The position numbers and the translations under genes are program-made. From Ichthyophonus hoferi (Eukaryota; Opisthokonta; Ichthyosporea; Ichthyophonida; Ichthyophonidae), in contig NAOQ01000704.1 of NCBI GenBank assembly GCA_002751075.1, positions 4,294-21,471 of the forward strand: a stretch of 17,178 nucleotides of DNA. Reading direction: 5' to 3'. Positions 7,635-17,178 of the stretch are shown here, piece by piece. Each line of letters starts with the position of its first letter. Position 1 is the first letter of the stretch. The notes below the pieces were generated by a model, which did not search any database, was not told the origin of the DNA, and was given only the letters and a program-made list of their open reading frames with translations.

Positions 7635-10600
7635 TTAATCTTTTTTTCTTTTTTTCTTTTTTGACATACTGGCAGCTGCAGCTGCCCAATCATCATCGGT
7701 TTCTGAGCCCTATGAAAGACGAAAGATATCAGGACTGGTGACGTGATGTAGATAAGTATATAGTGCTTGAAAGCTGTATATCTCACTATGTATGCATGAT
7801 TGCATATGTGTAGTAAGAGTGCCATATAATGAATTCATACAAGTACCTATTAATAGATAAAACATCATCACGAGAATATTACAAGATGGCTGTGTAGAAG
7901 AAATCTATTCATAATTGGCAAAGAAACATGACCAGTCTGAAGAGTGGCAATATCTATTATAGAAGAATAAAAGGAATAGACGACATACACAAATGTTTTT
8001 TGTGTTTTTGTAAAAAAGGTACCAAGTAAAAGAGAAATAGAAAGAGTTAACCGAGGAGAAAAAGAGGTTGCTGTAAATGGAGCATCCCGGATAATCTATT
8101 AATAAAAAGAAAACAACAATGCCAGACAGTAAATGAAAAAGTAAATATAAAGTCCCCCGACTCACTTCCCCAATTCCTCCTAGATTAGGATTGACATCTG
8201 GAATACTAGCTGCCTTGCAAATTTTTTCTGATTGCACCTCAGCAGGTCTTTGAAGTTTCTGCGACGTCAAGCCGTGATTGCCCCAGTTCTGTGCTGGACG
8301 CATATGACCTGTTCTACTATGATACACTCCACATGCTAAGTAAGTGTTGTATTGCGTATTGGTATGAATTATGTATAGGCAGCTGAGTGTGTGGGCGTAT
8401 GCATGTGTATATGTGAGTAGTAGGGTAAAGGTACATAAAGACTTGGACGAGTATATAGTTAGAATATGCCTATAGGGTAAAGTAAAAAATAATAGTTACA
8501 TAAGAGTAATTGAGTAAGGTCCTAGACACAAGTAATAGTACTCATATTTACACCAATTATATGGTCTTCTTTTATACTTAAAATACGGTGTGAAGGCAAA
8601 AGAAGAAAAAATAAAACGTGAAAAATAACGTATGGTACTCAGCTAAAGTCAGTAGTCTATTTATCTAAAATTATACGTCCACAGTTGAACTGATTTAGAG
8701 GAAGTGCACAAAAAGTGCGATAGATACAATTGTTGAAAGCCGACCAAGGACAAGAGATGACTGTGAAACCATTTATAGATATTCTCTAGTGACCAGTGGG
8801 TTTACATACAAATCTTAACAGCCACCTCCTGTACTAGATATACTATAAGGAAATAATGTACATATACTTTCACATTCAGATGCCAATAAACCTTTCTATT
8901 CATAAGGTAATACAGAATCAGTAAAAGAAGTTCACAACATATCCATATACTATACAATCTTTTAACGCCTTGGGCCAATCCAAAGCAAGAGTAAAATAAC
9001 ATAGGAAATCCATATATATGCAAATAATGATATGTTTAATATAGAAGAACTATATTTGGCTGTTGGAAGGACATCAACAAAGCGTTATGTATTGACGATA
9101 GAAACAATCACCTTAGTTAATAGTATTCTTAATGTTGAATGGAATATAAAATGATACGAAGAGGCATGATATACTGACCAATTTTTTTAAAGAAGCGTTC
9201 AAAATAACCCCAAATAGGTTCTAGTTTAAGGAAGCAGCAAAAAAGATAGATTATAATGGGTAATACACTAGAAATATAGCTGTATAGCCAAGACAGTTTT
9301 ACTACCATGATAATGCACAGAAAAACCAATAACCAATATACACTAAAGAGAACCACCCATCCAGTTGCGTACTTACCATTGCAAACACGTTTATAATCAA
9401 TCTGTCTCCAGATGTTGGAGTCTGTACTTCCACAATTGCTGCAAATTTCCAGTGTACCTGAAGTAGTCATGGGAGATAGAAGAAAAAGGAAGAAGAAAGG
9501 AAGGAGGTTAAGATGATGGCCGGATATCATAGGTCCGTACATAAAAGGGGTAATTAGAGCATCCAAAGACATATATATATCTATATCAATAAAAACATGT
9601 AACACAATAGAAGGCAATAAAAATAAAAAGGAAACGGGTAAAAGGAGACGATAATAAAAAAGAAGGAAAGTACCTGAAGAGTCATCTGAAGAGCTCCCTA
9701 GGTGCGAATTGGAACCATATAAACGCCTGTGAAAAGAAAATAAATGGGTCTTATAAATAAACAACCATATATATTTTACAAGGTTTCCACAAAGCAGCTC
9801 ATAAAACTCTTTTTAGAGAATCAGCTAGGACTAGATATTTCAAACTCACTCCCAATCTACCCATAGTTTCTATACTCCAATACTGAATCTCTATCAATAG
9901 GTATGGTTCATATATAGGTAAGGCAATTTTGTACATGCAAATAAGTTCAAACGCATTAATATGTTTAGGCATATATATTATCTATCTATCGACTATATAC
10001 TATGGAAGCAACAAATGCAAACGGTCGGATGGATGTTAATGATAGCTTCAATTCTTTTTTAATAGATTAAATATATCATTGAGCGAGTATATGAACCTGT
10101 ATGCGCTGGTTTTGCATTTATCACTTGGTGAAAGTAGGCAGAGTGGTGTATAGAGATGTAATCTATGTGTATGTCTGTGCATATAAATAGGCCTTTGCAT
10201 ATTCTTGAGTTGGTGATAGTAGAAGAAAAATATAATGAGAAATGAGAGATCAAGAAAAAGAAAGAGTCCAGGCGTGTACTCATGTAAATGCATAAGTGGG
10301 TAAATTAGCATATATATGATATGTACAAAGCTGAGAACTAGAGATAGGGATACTCTCTTAGCCTACTTCATAAAACTCTCTGGGCTTCCTGTATTAGATG
10401 AGTGTTGACTCCGGCCTTTCATTGTCTTCGTCCGTGGTTGTTTCTTGGATCCTTCTATAACATCTACAGTCTCCGGTTGAGGTGTAGATATACTAGAAAC
10501 ATGGTCTAAAGCATGTGACGATGAGAGTGAGGTGGGGGAAGCCCGACACATTCGCGCCAAAGTTCCTGCGGCTTCAGCTGCCCTGCTCACATAGTCGTGG

Positions 10601-11520
10601 TATGCATTTATCAAGATATATATAAGTATGTATTGAGGGTAGGAAATTTACAATGTACGTGTGTGGAGATGAGGAACAATTGTTTATGCGTAGGTAACAC
10701 TAACTCGACATGATAGTGATAGGGGTTTTTTTTTATTGTGTGGGGTTGTAAACGCATGTGTGAGTGGTAGGAAAATGGAAGAGTATGTATGCATACAAGT
10801 ATGTGGAAAAAAAAACCTGCTCATATCTGTAACTTCATAAGAAAATTCAGTATAAAAAGAAAGTTGCAATAGAGTAAGGGTAAATGTGGGTACATGTGCT
10901 TACTATTTTTCTATAATTGAGGCACTCGAAGCAAGCGGTGAAGGGGATATAGAAATTATAATGTTAGAGAGAGTAAATGATTAAAAAAAAAAGGAAAAGT
11001 TTAAATATAAATATATATTTACCAATATAATATCTACATAGAGTACATATTTATTGTGGTACAGATGTGGCACAAGCGTGAATAAATGGGCGTAAAATTT
11101 AAGAGTATGATAACAAGATGGAATATTCATAAACCACAATGCATACTCAAGTGTGAGTGGTCCACCAGTCGTGCTAAATAGTACCCCGTTGAGTGTCTGG
11201 TTGGCATAATGAGCCGATACTATAAACGAATCTCCGGTCCGACATATCAATTCTACCGGGAAGCTTATTTTCTCATGAAATTCTTGCACAAAGATAGGTT
11301 CACTTGTGCTTTTTTTTTCACATTCCGCTGAATCTTGAAGTGTATCGCGATATTTTGTGGTTAGCCACAACTCCACACCCACCTGCTTAGAAACAGGAGT
11401 GTTATTGCTAGGCAACGTGTTGTTTAAGATGGGTTCCTCTGTAGGTTCTGTAGGGTCTTTGGTTGCAGGTTTAGCAACCTGTTCTTCAGGTTCTTGGAAA
11501 CCAGTCTTTTTCAGTCGCAT
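7635..11520 (-). CDS. GATA-type zinc-finger protein, at least six exons
   Basis: Rebuilt exons, read down the minus strand: 11520 to about 11023 (ATG start), 10582-10367, 9726-9674, 9457-9377, 8335-8166 and 7709-7635 (stop TAA). From 10582 onward every junction agrees in phase, with AG acceptors and mostly GTAAGT- or GTGAGT-type donors. Joining 9457-9377 to 8335-8166 completes one GATA finger: CSNCG, WRQ and KRVCN, then ACGVYHSRTGHMRP, giving C-x2-C-x17-C-x2-C. The final exon encodes an acidic GSETDDDW, five alanines and a KKKKRKKD end that looks like a nuclear localisation signal. The middle (10582-9674) is Ser/Thr-rich and probably disordered. The first exon begins with a Pro/Glu-rich stretch, then a hydrophobic-patterned domain (GVELWLTTKYRD, PVELICRTGDSFIVSAHY, LEYALWFMNIPSCYHTL) that I do not recognise. 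The first-to-second exon junction is unresolved: donor GTAAAT at 11022 is the best signal but leaves the wrong phase for the 10582 acceptor; GTACCA at 11062 fits the phase but is weak, or a micro-exon is missing. Total length is about 350-365 aa. It is probably a nuclear DNA-binding or chromatin regulator; the target is unknown. Confidence 0.75.
7671..7686. repeat. Perfect 16-bp palindrome in coding DNA
   Basis: GGCAGCTGCAGCTGCC is fully self-complementary and lies in the last exon of the GATA-finger gene, where it encodes the alanine run. It contains two overlapping CAGCTG E-box cores. It may only reflect GCT/GCA codon alternation in poly-Ala. Confidence 0.85.
8336..9376 (-). other. Long intron splitting the zinc finger of the GATA gene
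   Basis: This 1041-nt intron (donor GTAAGT at 9376, acceptor CTTAG ending 8336) falls inside the GATA motif, between the Asn of the CN pair and the Ala-Cys-Gly that follow. Short open frames within it, such as 8802-9023, look like AT-rich chance frames. No nested gene or RNA was recognised. Confidence 0.75.
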
Positions 11521-11665
11521 TATACCACGCTACCCTACTGTTCAAGTTACAGTATAGGCTTTGTATGCTAGGTGACTAAAAACAAAATATAATTATCTAT
11601 ATGGATCTCTTAAAGTACATAATAATACCAGCATTGCCACTGTAGGCTCACTAACATTCCTCTAA

Positions 11666-11673
11666 TGACGTCA
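11666..11673. promoter_or_regulatory. CRE/ATF site TGACGTCA, copy 1
   Basis: This is a perfect 8-bp match to the cAMP-response element bound by bZIP (ATF/CREB) factors. It is self-complementary, so it has no strand, and it lies in the first copy of the duplicated module. Confidence 0.55.
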
Positions 11674-11769
11674 TACTAGATTAAAGATCAACATTAGCTA
11701 ATAATAATAAATCGTATAATTAATTAATAATAAAAGCTGAATAATGTCGCGATCGCAATCAAATGTTTG

Positions 11770-11777
11770 TGACGTCA
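11770..11777. promoter_or_regulatory. CRE/ATF site TGACGTCA, copy 2
   Basis: A second perfect CRE, conserved between the two module copies while the DNA around it has diverged. That contrast is mild support for function. Confidence 0.55.
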
Positions 11778-11870
11778 CGTTATATTTAAAGATCAATATC
11801 ACCCAGTAAGAATGTGCCATATAATTAATTAACAATAAAATACGATCGATATCGCAATTATCACTAGCAA

Positions 11871-13180
11871 ATAGCTTTCATATACATGTTCAACAGCTTT
11901 TCTAGTCTTTTCGTAACTAGTTATTTATTATATACTTATCTAGCTAAAGACCTTTAGCACCCGATAACCTTGTTTGTCTACTGCAAGGGGGGAGCTGATA
12001 TTTTTATAAGGGCTTTTTCCTGCTCTGTCTATTTATTTAAATAATAATCAAGGTCCGTACATGTCTCTCATTATATAACAGAGTTCTGTTTACCATGGTC
12101 TGTTCTAAGGCTCCCTACTTACTTTGCTAAAACCAAATTTAACACCCTTTTCCATGTAAACAAGACATTCAGATCCTTAAAGGAAAACCTTGACGTTTGT
12201 TAATAGTTTTGTGTATAATGGTGATCCAATTCAATACATATTAGGAAATTATTTTTAAATACTATAAATATAATTTTTAAATTTATGCTAGTACATAAAA
12301 TACTTTTCATGGAAATAAGGAATTATTGATTATATGAAATGATTTCAAATTTGGTCAGGCTTATCACTATACTATGATATATATACGGAGTAGTGAATAA
12401 ATCCTGTGCTGGCATGCCAGCTTTTCCAAGTATTTTAGCGCGGACTACACATTATGGGTAAAATCAAGAACAAAAAAATGTATATTTAACTCCGTGGGTT
12501 ATTTAGGAAAAATACAAAGAATAATCGATATACTAGATGTTTCGGGTTTAAACTTTGGATACTGAGATATCATACGATTATACATACAAATACATTAGCT
12601 ACCTCTATCACCATTACAATCTTGAAGACATATAGCTTGTTTACATGGCAATTTCTAGTTGGTCAAATAATGTGTAATATTTCGCGATCCTTTCTAACAG
12701 TGGAAAACCTGATCAAATTTTGTCTAGAGTGTACTATCAAGAGTCAGTATTTTTATATTCCAATAACTTCTTAGCTACTAGCTAATTGTTGACTTTAAAT
12801 AAATAAAGCTCTTTCAACACGACTGGTCTTATATAATACCTGCACAACATATTTATTGGTTCAGATAATTAAAATACTTTTTTTGATAGCTCAAGACCAG
12901 CTCAATAACCTCGTAATCTACCAATACTTACAGTGCTTCATAAACACGCATTTAATTTTGGTTTCCTACTCCTCTTATTGCTCGTTATATTTATTTATAG
13001 TCCCGGATATTTCAGGGCAAAGCCAATCGGATCTTGATTTTTGCCTCTGTGATTGGAATGAAAATTACACTTTAATTACTATGTCTTCATTTAAATTAGT
13101 TCATTATATGCATTGTTTTGTTTTAAATAGAATATTAATAGGCTTTCCATGGGGTTTAAAATAGTTAAAACATATAATCA
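11871..13180. other. AT-rich intergenic DNA between GATA gene and eIF4E
   Basis: No gene was recognised. The longest frame (12856-13164) begins at a TTG codon, is rich in AT-encoded hydrophobic residues and has no motif, so it is treated as chance. A perfect 14-bp palindrome sits at 12408-12421. Confidence 0.55.
12408..12421. repeat. Perfect 14-bp GC-rich palindrome
   Basis: GCTGGCATGCCAGC is completely self-complementary and unusually GC-rich for its AT-rich setting. It could be a dimeric factor site; its function is unknown. Confidence 0.7.
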
Positions 13181-13204
13181 CGCATTTAAATAACACAAGT
13201 GGAG

Positions 13205-13225
13205 CACATGTGACCAGTAACCAAT
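13205..13225 (+). promoter_or_regulatory. eIF4E upstream E-box and CCAAT motifs
   Basis: CACATGTG (13205-13212, palindromic E-box) is followed 8 bp later by CCAAT (13221-13225), about 280-300 bp upstream of the eIF4E ATG. Their closeness and position suit a promoter; binding is inferred from motif identity only. Confidence 0.35.
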
Positions 13226-13501
13226 TACAACATTACTTAGTTGCAATTTCGATCTACAGTGACTCGATCCGCAATACCCGCTTTGCCGTCCCTCGTGACA
13301 TATGCATGTTCTTAGAGGCATTTGAACACTAGAACACATTACACTTGTGTTTGTGGTTTTGTGTCTTTTTTAAGGAAAATTCACGAAAGTAATTTTAATA
13401 CACTTTAGATCCATCCATCATAGACATATTTGTCCTATTCTTTTATTATTTTAAAAATTATAAAAACTGCTACAGGAATACCTGAATATATTTCTACAAA
13501 C

Positions 13502-15902
13502 ATGTCTGACACTATTATTGCGGACAAGCCTGTGGAAACCATCCCAGAGCACCAGGATGATGTCTCTGCTGAGCCTGAGGCCGAGGTACATAGCGGACCT
13601 GTAACAGTATTTGTTGATCCTCTAGCTTCAGAACTTATCAAACACCCACTTGAACATGGTTGGGTACTATGGTATGACTCTGTAACAAAGAAGCAGAGCG
13701 CCGAAAACTGGGGTGATAATCAGAAAGTTGTGTATACTTTCCGCTTCATTGAAGATTTCTGGGGGTAAGACAATATTCTAGTACATGTTTTAGCACCTGG
13801 GATATGGGTCTGTGGGTTATTGTTTTTATTTATTATAATTCCTGAATGATTGTAAAAGCGAATATTTAAATTGGGTTGTTGATAGAAATTCTTTGTATCC
13901 ATAATCACCATTATTCGAAAGTATGGTCTTTCTCATTATTATATAATGATTGAATCGTTATTGCAATTTTAAGAGCCCTCACTCCAACTCTAGTATTTTA
14001 TGTAATCCAAAAGCTGACGCTTGTTTAAAGAACTTGTGTATATATAGTAGATAAATTGAATTTTTCATATTCTATTGTTATTTGTTCTTGTATGTTTAAT
14101 TTTACTTTTAATTATTTCCTTATGGAGCCATACGGTCTTTTCTTGTTTCTAATGGTATTTTATATTTTCTTAACCACATATCCTTTTCACTCTTCTATAT
14201 ACACCTAACATAATTTTATATGCTCCATATCTCCCCTATAGCATCTACAACACTATTATCAAGCCTTCACAGCTACAGTTGGGTTCCAACTTCCATCTGT
14301 TCAAGGAGGGAATCAAGCCCGCCTGGGAGGATCCAGCCAACGCTAAAGGAGGAAAGTGGCTTCTCCAGGTTCCTTTTGTAAAGAAGGAAGAACTAGACCA
14401 CGCTTGGTTAAACATGGTGAGTGTATATATTTATTATTGCTTATCCTGCCTTTTCAATACTGGTAGAGATGAAGAATTTAGGGATTTGTTTTATCTAATG
14501 CTTTTATGGTGTATGTATAGATTGTTTCATGTCTGTTTTTAGAGGGAGAGCTGCACTTTTCCCTTTCTTCTCTTTCCTCTCCCTTAAAGACACTAACTGT
14601 TTGAGAGCAGATACAAACATCTATTCATACACCACATATGTATATGTATATGTATACATTAGGACATGTATATGAATACTATTATCTGATTACATACATG
14701 ACTAAACACATTAGTCCATTGCATGTGTGCGTGTATGATGACCATATATATGCACTTAGTTATTTATTGAGATACAGCATACGCAGATAATATAATAAAA
14801 GTTATACACATCCCATGTTAAATTAGGCCTGTGGAGTCATACTTTCTCTTTGTTGTCGAATGCATAATATATATGTATATATATATATATTGATTTATTG
14901 TTACTTGCACGGAAATACATTTATAAAAATTATAATTACAAACTAATCAAAGGCCAATATACCATACCATATACACATACATTATATTCTTTCATTCTCA
15001 TACACATACTCTGTTCTATTGGATTTTTTCTTTCCTTTGACTTCTACGAGTCTTCTTGTTTTATACATCTCTTCTTTTTTAGCATTTGATTGATAACCTC
15101 AGTCTGTTCAGTTTTTTATTTTATTTTAAATTAAATTTATCTTAAATTAAACTCTTTAAAGTAATTACCATTTTTTAATGTAATTTCATTGATTATACTT
15201 GTATTTTTAATACACTTTTTTCTTTATAATTATGTATTTTATCTTGCTATCTTTCTGGTGTGTATTAGAGAGCTCTCATGCCCATCTATGTAATTTTAGC
15301 AGTATTATCAAGTACATCTCCTCCTGTCCCCTATATTATCATTCTCTTCCTGTCTACATCATGTTTTATATAAAGGTGGTGAGTGTTGGATCACAAGAAG
15401 TAGGAGCTGAGGGTGAAAGATGTAGAGCCATTTATATACATCATAGTACATTCACATCTCTTTTGTCTAGAAATAATAGTATTGTTTATCAGCCTACCTG
15501 CTGTACGCTAATGAAACATGGTGCCCATAGATGGATTATATTTTAATATTATAAGTAGGAGATTTAATAGGACAGCAGGACCATAACGCATATATATAAC
15601 CAAAAACACGGAACATCAATTGATACCCGTCACCCTGCTCCCCTACACAGGCTCTTTCTCTTATAGGTGAGCAGTTCGCGGACATTGATGGCAATGAGAT
15701 CTGTGGATCTGTATGCAGTCCACGTCGTTCCATGCACCGTATTGCTATGTGGACAAAGTCAGGCACTGACCGGGCCCTTCAAGAAGCTCTAGGCCGCAGG
15801 ATGAAGTCTCTTTTGGGATTGAGCACACAAACTGTTTCTTTCCTACAGCACTCTAGTGGTAGCAACTCTTTCAACGGACCATCTACCGAATGGCGGGTGT
15901 AA
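13502..15902 (+). CDS. EIF4E: Eukaryotic translation initiation factor 4E (cap-binding), three exons
   Basis: Exons are 13502-13764, 14242-14416 and 15651-15902, with introns of 477 and 1234 nt, giving 229 aa (human 217, yeast 213). It binds the mRNA 7-methyl-G cap in the cytoplasm and recruits eIF4G. After an acidic, disordered N-terminus (about residues 1-50) come the HGWVLWYD strand and the cap-stacking tryptophans W70 (ENWGDN) and W116 with E117 (PAWEDP). W87 in EDFWGIYN is the dorsal residue that contacts eIF4G and 4E-BPs; R171/R172 and W180 (AMWTKSG) match the phosphate- and N7-methyl-contacting residues. All the key residues of a class I eIF4E are present. Joins are GG|C (Gly88) and M146|A147; the second gives WLNMALSLIGEQF, matching WLETLLCLIGESF of human. 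The start at 13502 is chosen over the upstream in-frame ATG at 13430, which adds an AT-encoded, unconserved stretch. The end SSGSNSFNGPSTEWRV resembles the family C-terminus. Oddity: the exon 3 acceptor region is doubled (see findings). Confidence 0.95.
14417..15650 (+). other. Long second intron of eIF4E
   Basis: A GTGAGT donor at 14417 and a CTACACAG acceptor ending at 15650. The intron is long compared with the others here and contains an AT microsatellite at about 14866-14890, CT-rich tracts near 14550-14585 and 15040-15080, and short chance frames (14898-15089, 15232-15546) that have no recognisable product. Confidence 0.85.
14866..14890. repeat. AT-rich microsatellite in eIF4E intron 2
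   Basis: An (AT)n run interrupted by one G. Confidence 0.85.
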
Positions 15903-16420
15903 ACCAGGCCAGCCTATGTTGTGGCCCTTAACACTGTGGCCCGATTTGATTCATTGGAGTCAATAGGTGGCTTTCTGTTTTTCTGTTAGGGTTTATTGGG
16001 TTCGTGGTTATTGTTGCTAGAGGCAAAGACTTTTCAATCCAGGCTTAACATAATTCGTTTTTTCTTCCTAGTTTCGCTTTTTTTTAGTTGTTTATTGTTG
16101 TCTGTTTGAGGCAGGGATGTTTTTATGTATCGTGTTTCCGTCTTTAAAATATAGAACTGTTTTCGGAGGAGTAATATAGATACACTACACTTTAGGAAGT
16201 AATAGAAAACACATAAAAATCGTTGACAAATTATTACTTCTTCTTCAGTTTTTTGTATTTACATACAGACGAAGCTAATTATGCTCTATTAGATACACTG
16301 ACCATCTCGCCCAGACCATATGTGCCCGTGTTTGGGATATATTTTTATTTGTTGATATCGGTTATTTCTTGATCACCTCACTTCTTTTATCCCTACATCA
16401 TACAGAAAAGATTAAATAAA
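15903..16420 (+). terminator. eIF4E 3' flank with candidate poly(A) signal at 16415
   Basis: The 500 bp after the stop is T-rich with no coding signal. AATAAA at 16415-16420 is followed by a GT-rich stretch (AGTGTTGTCTATTTGT, about 16441-16456), the arrangement expected of a cleavage site. This would give a 3' UTR of roughly 500-550 nt. Earlier A-rich signals could also be used. Confidence 0.4.
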
Positions 16421-17178
16421 CTGGAACTCCTGCGTGAGCACAGTGTTGTCTATTTGTATTCCCCGCTCGTCCTTTGCATTTTTTTATACAGTTTAGGGGT
16501 TTTCTGTGTCAAAAATTGTACAAGTTTGATATAAGTAATTACTGTTACAAGGTAGTCAAAATCGTTTTTAATATGCTATACTAAACGTGACTAAATAGCA
16601 TTAAAATGTATTTATTATTGCTGCTGGTATTATGGCTTGATTATTATACTATATACTATAAAATATGCAAGATAACTTAGGATATGACAGTAATCCACAA
16701 TATAATTTATTACTGTAACACTATATTCCGATATATATTATCGTAGCTTTGAAGACATGAATGTTCTCCCAAGTCATATATACATGCAAACTTTTGTGCT
16801 ACCCAACACCTAATTAATTGTACGGTAAGATAATTGAATATACTAATTCATTCTTGACTGAAAATTACTTAGAGACTAGAATTTTAACATGCTTACTTCA
16901 AAGGCATAAACAGCTAGGTTATGAATACATTTATATTAACGACAATTATTATTACCATAATCCTACTGATTTCAAAGGGCTGAATAATTTAATGTAGCCA
17001 AGCATTATATTTTTATGTTTTGCATATTTTTAGTTTTTAAAGAGAAAAGTTTCAAGCCGCAAAGTTGCTAAAATAGTGATGGATAGTAAATAAATAAATA
17101 TCTCCTAGATCAAGTAATTAATGATTGTTTAACAAACAAACAAATATAGCCTTTACTATGCATAATTTAATGTAATAT
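16421..17178. other. AT-rich flank, no gene seen
   Basis: No frame, RNA gene or repeat could be supported in this final stretch. It is presumably intergenic DNA leading to the next gene. Confidence 0.5.

Larger units (their letters stand above)
11521..11870 (-). promoter_or_regulatory. GATA gene promoter with duplicated CRE module
   Basis: Upstream of the minus-strand ATG at 11520, a module of about 90-100 bp is present twice (about 11666-11757 and 11770-11858, offset about 104 bp). Each copy opens with TGACGTCA, then has TTAAAGATCAA, TATAATTAATTAA and AATAAAA, and ends in a GATCG...CGCAA motif. The paired sites are about 150 and 250 bp upstream of the start codon, a normal promoter distance. 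Confidence 0.6.

Noticed and set aside
8802-9023. 73-codon minus-strand frame inside the GATA gene intron
   Set aside because: It lies wholly inside an intron whose flanking exons join in phase to complete the zinc finger. The peptide is AT-composition driven.
10684-10869. 61-codon minus-strand frame in the unresolved intron of the GATA gene
   Set aside because: It contains homopolymer runs and has no usable pair of splice sites in the right phase. Only a small micro-exon nearby remains possible.
12856-13164. 102-codon plus-strand frame upstream of eIF4E
   Set aside because: It starts at TTG, not ATG, encodes an AT-driven hydrophobic peptide without motif, and has no supporting splice or promoter context.
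14417-14542. Read-through extension of eIF4E exon 2 into intron 2
   Set aside because: The frame stays open past the GTGAGT donor, and a donor at 14463 could pair in frame with the 15666 acceptor. The result would replace the conserved ALSLI with an unconserved hydrophobic stretch, so it is not favoured.
16225-16260. Minus-strand lysine-rich tail (YKKLKKK then stop) downstream of eIF4E
   Set aside because: An upstream in-frame stop leaves only about 14 codons and no convincing exon. The region is better explained as eIF4E 3' UTR.

Overview
The window is AT-rich eukaryotic nuclear DNA with intron-bearing housekeeping genes. Introns are GT-AG with GTAAGT-like donors. The closest fit is an AT-rich, intron-containing fungus, possibly an early-diverging lineage. 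That is an inference from gene content, the fungal-like S4 and eIF4E, a single GATA finger and intron style; I cannot name a species. No viral, LTR or Polinton-like element, CRISPR array, rRNA or convincing tRNA was seen.

Layout, left to right. (1) 89-188, minus: first coding exon of a DHX8/Prp22-type spliceosomal helicase, running off the left edge. (2) 189-749: a short divergent promoter shared with (3) 750-2159, plus: 40S ribosomal protein S4 (eS4), which appears to have its initiator ATG alone in a tiny first exon. (4) 2160-7500: about 5.3 kb with no convincing gene. It holds a 160-bp tandem duplication, an oligo(A) tract, an AT microsatellite, several inverted repeats and one compositionally different island near 5690-6130. 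(5) 7635-11520, minus: a multi-exon gene for a nuclear GATA-type zinc-finger protein, rebuilt here from six exons. Its finger is split across a 1-kb intron, and an unrecognised N-terminal domain lies upstream. (6) 11521-13501: intergenic, with a duplicated ~100-bp module carrying two perfect TGACGTCA (CRE/ATF) sites just upstream of the GATA gene, and an E-box and CCAAT motif upstream of (7) 13502-15902, plus: translation initiation factor eIF4E in three exons, 229 aa. (8) 15903-17178: eIF4E 3' flank, no further gene.

Three of the four genes serve core gene expression: splicing (DHX8/Prp22), the small ribosomal subunit (eS4) and cap recognition (eIF4E). The fourth is probably a transcriptional or chromatin regulator. 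There is no operon logic; each gene has its own promoter. DHX8 and eS4 are head to head, and so are the GATA gene and eIF4E. The most interesting points are the eIF4E intron-2 acceptor, which looks like a recursive-splicing ratchet site inside coding sequence, the isolated eS4 start codon, the paired CRE module, and the unidentified N-terminal domain of the GATA protein.
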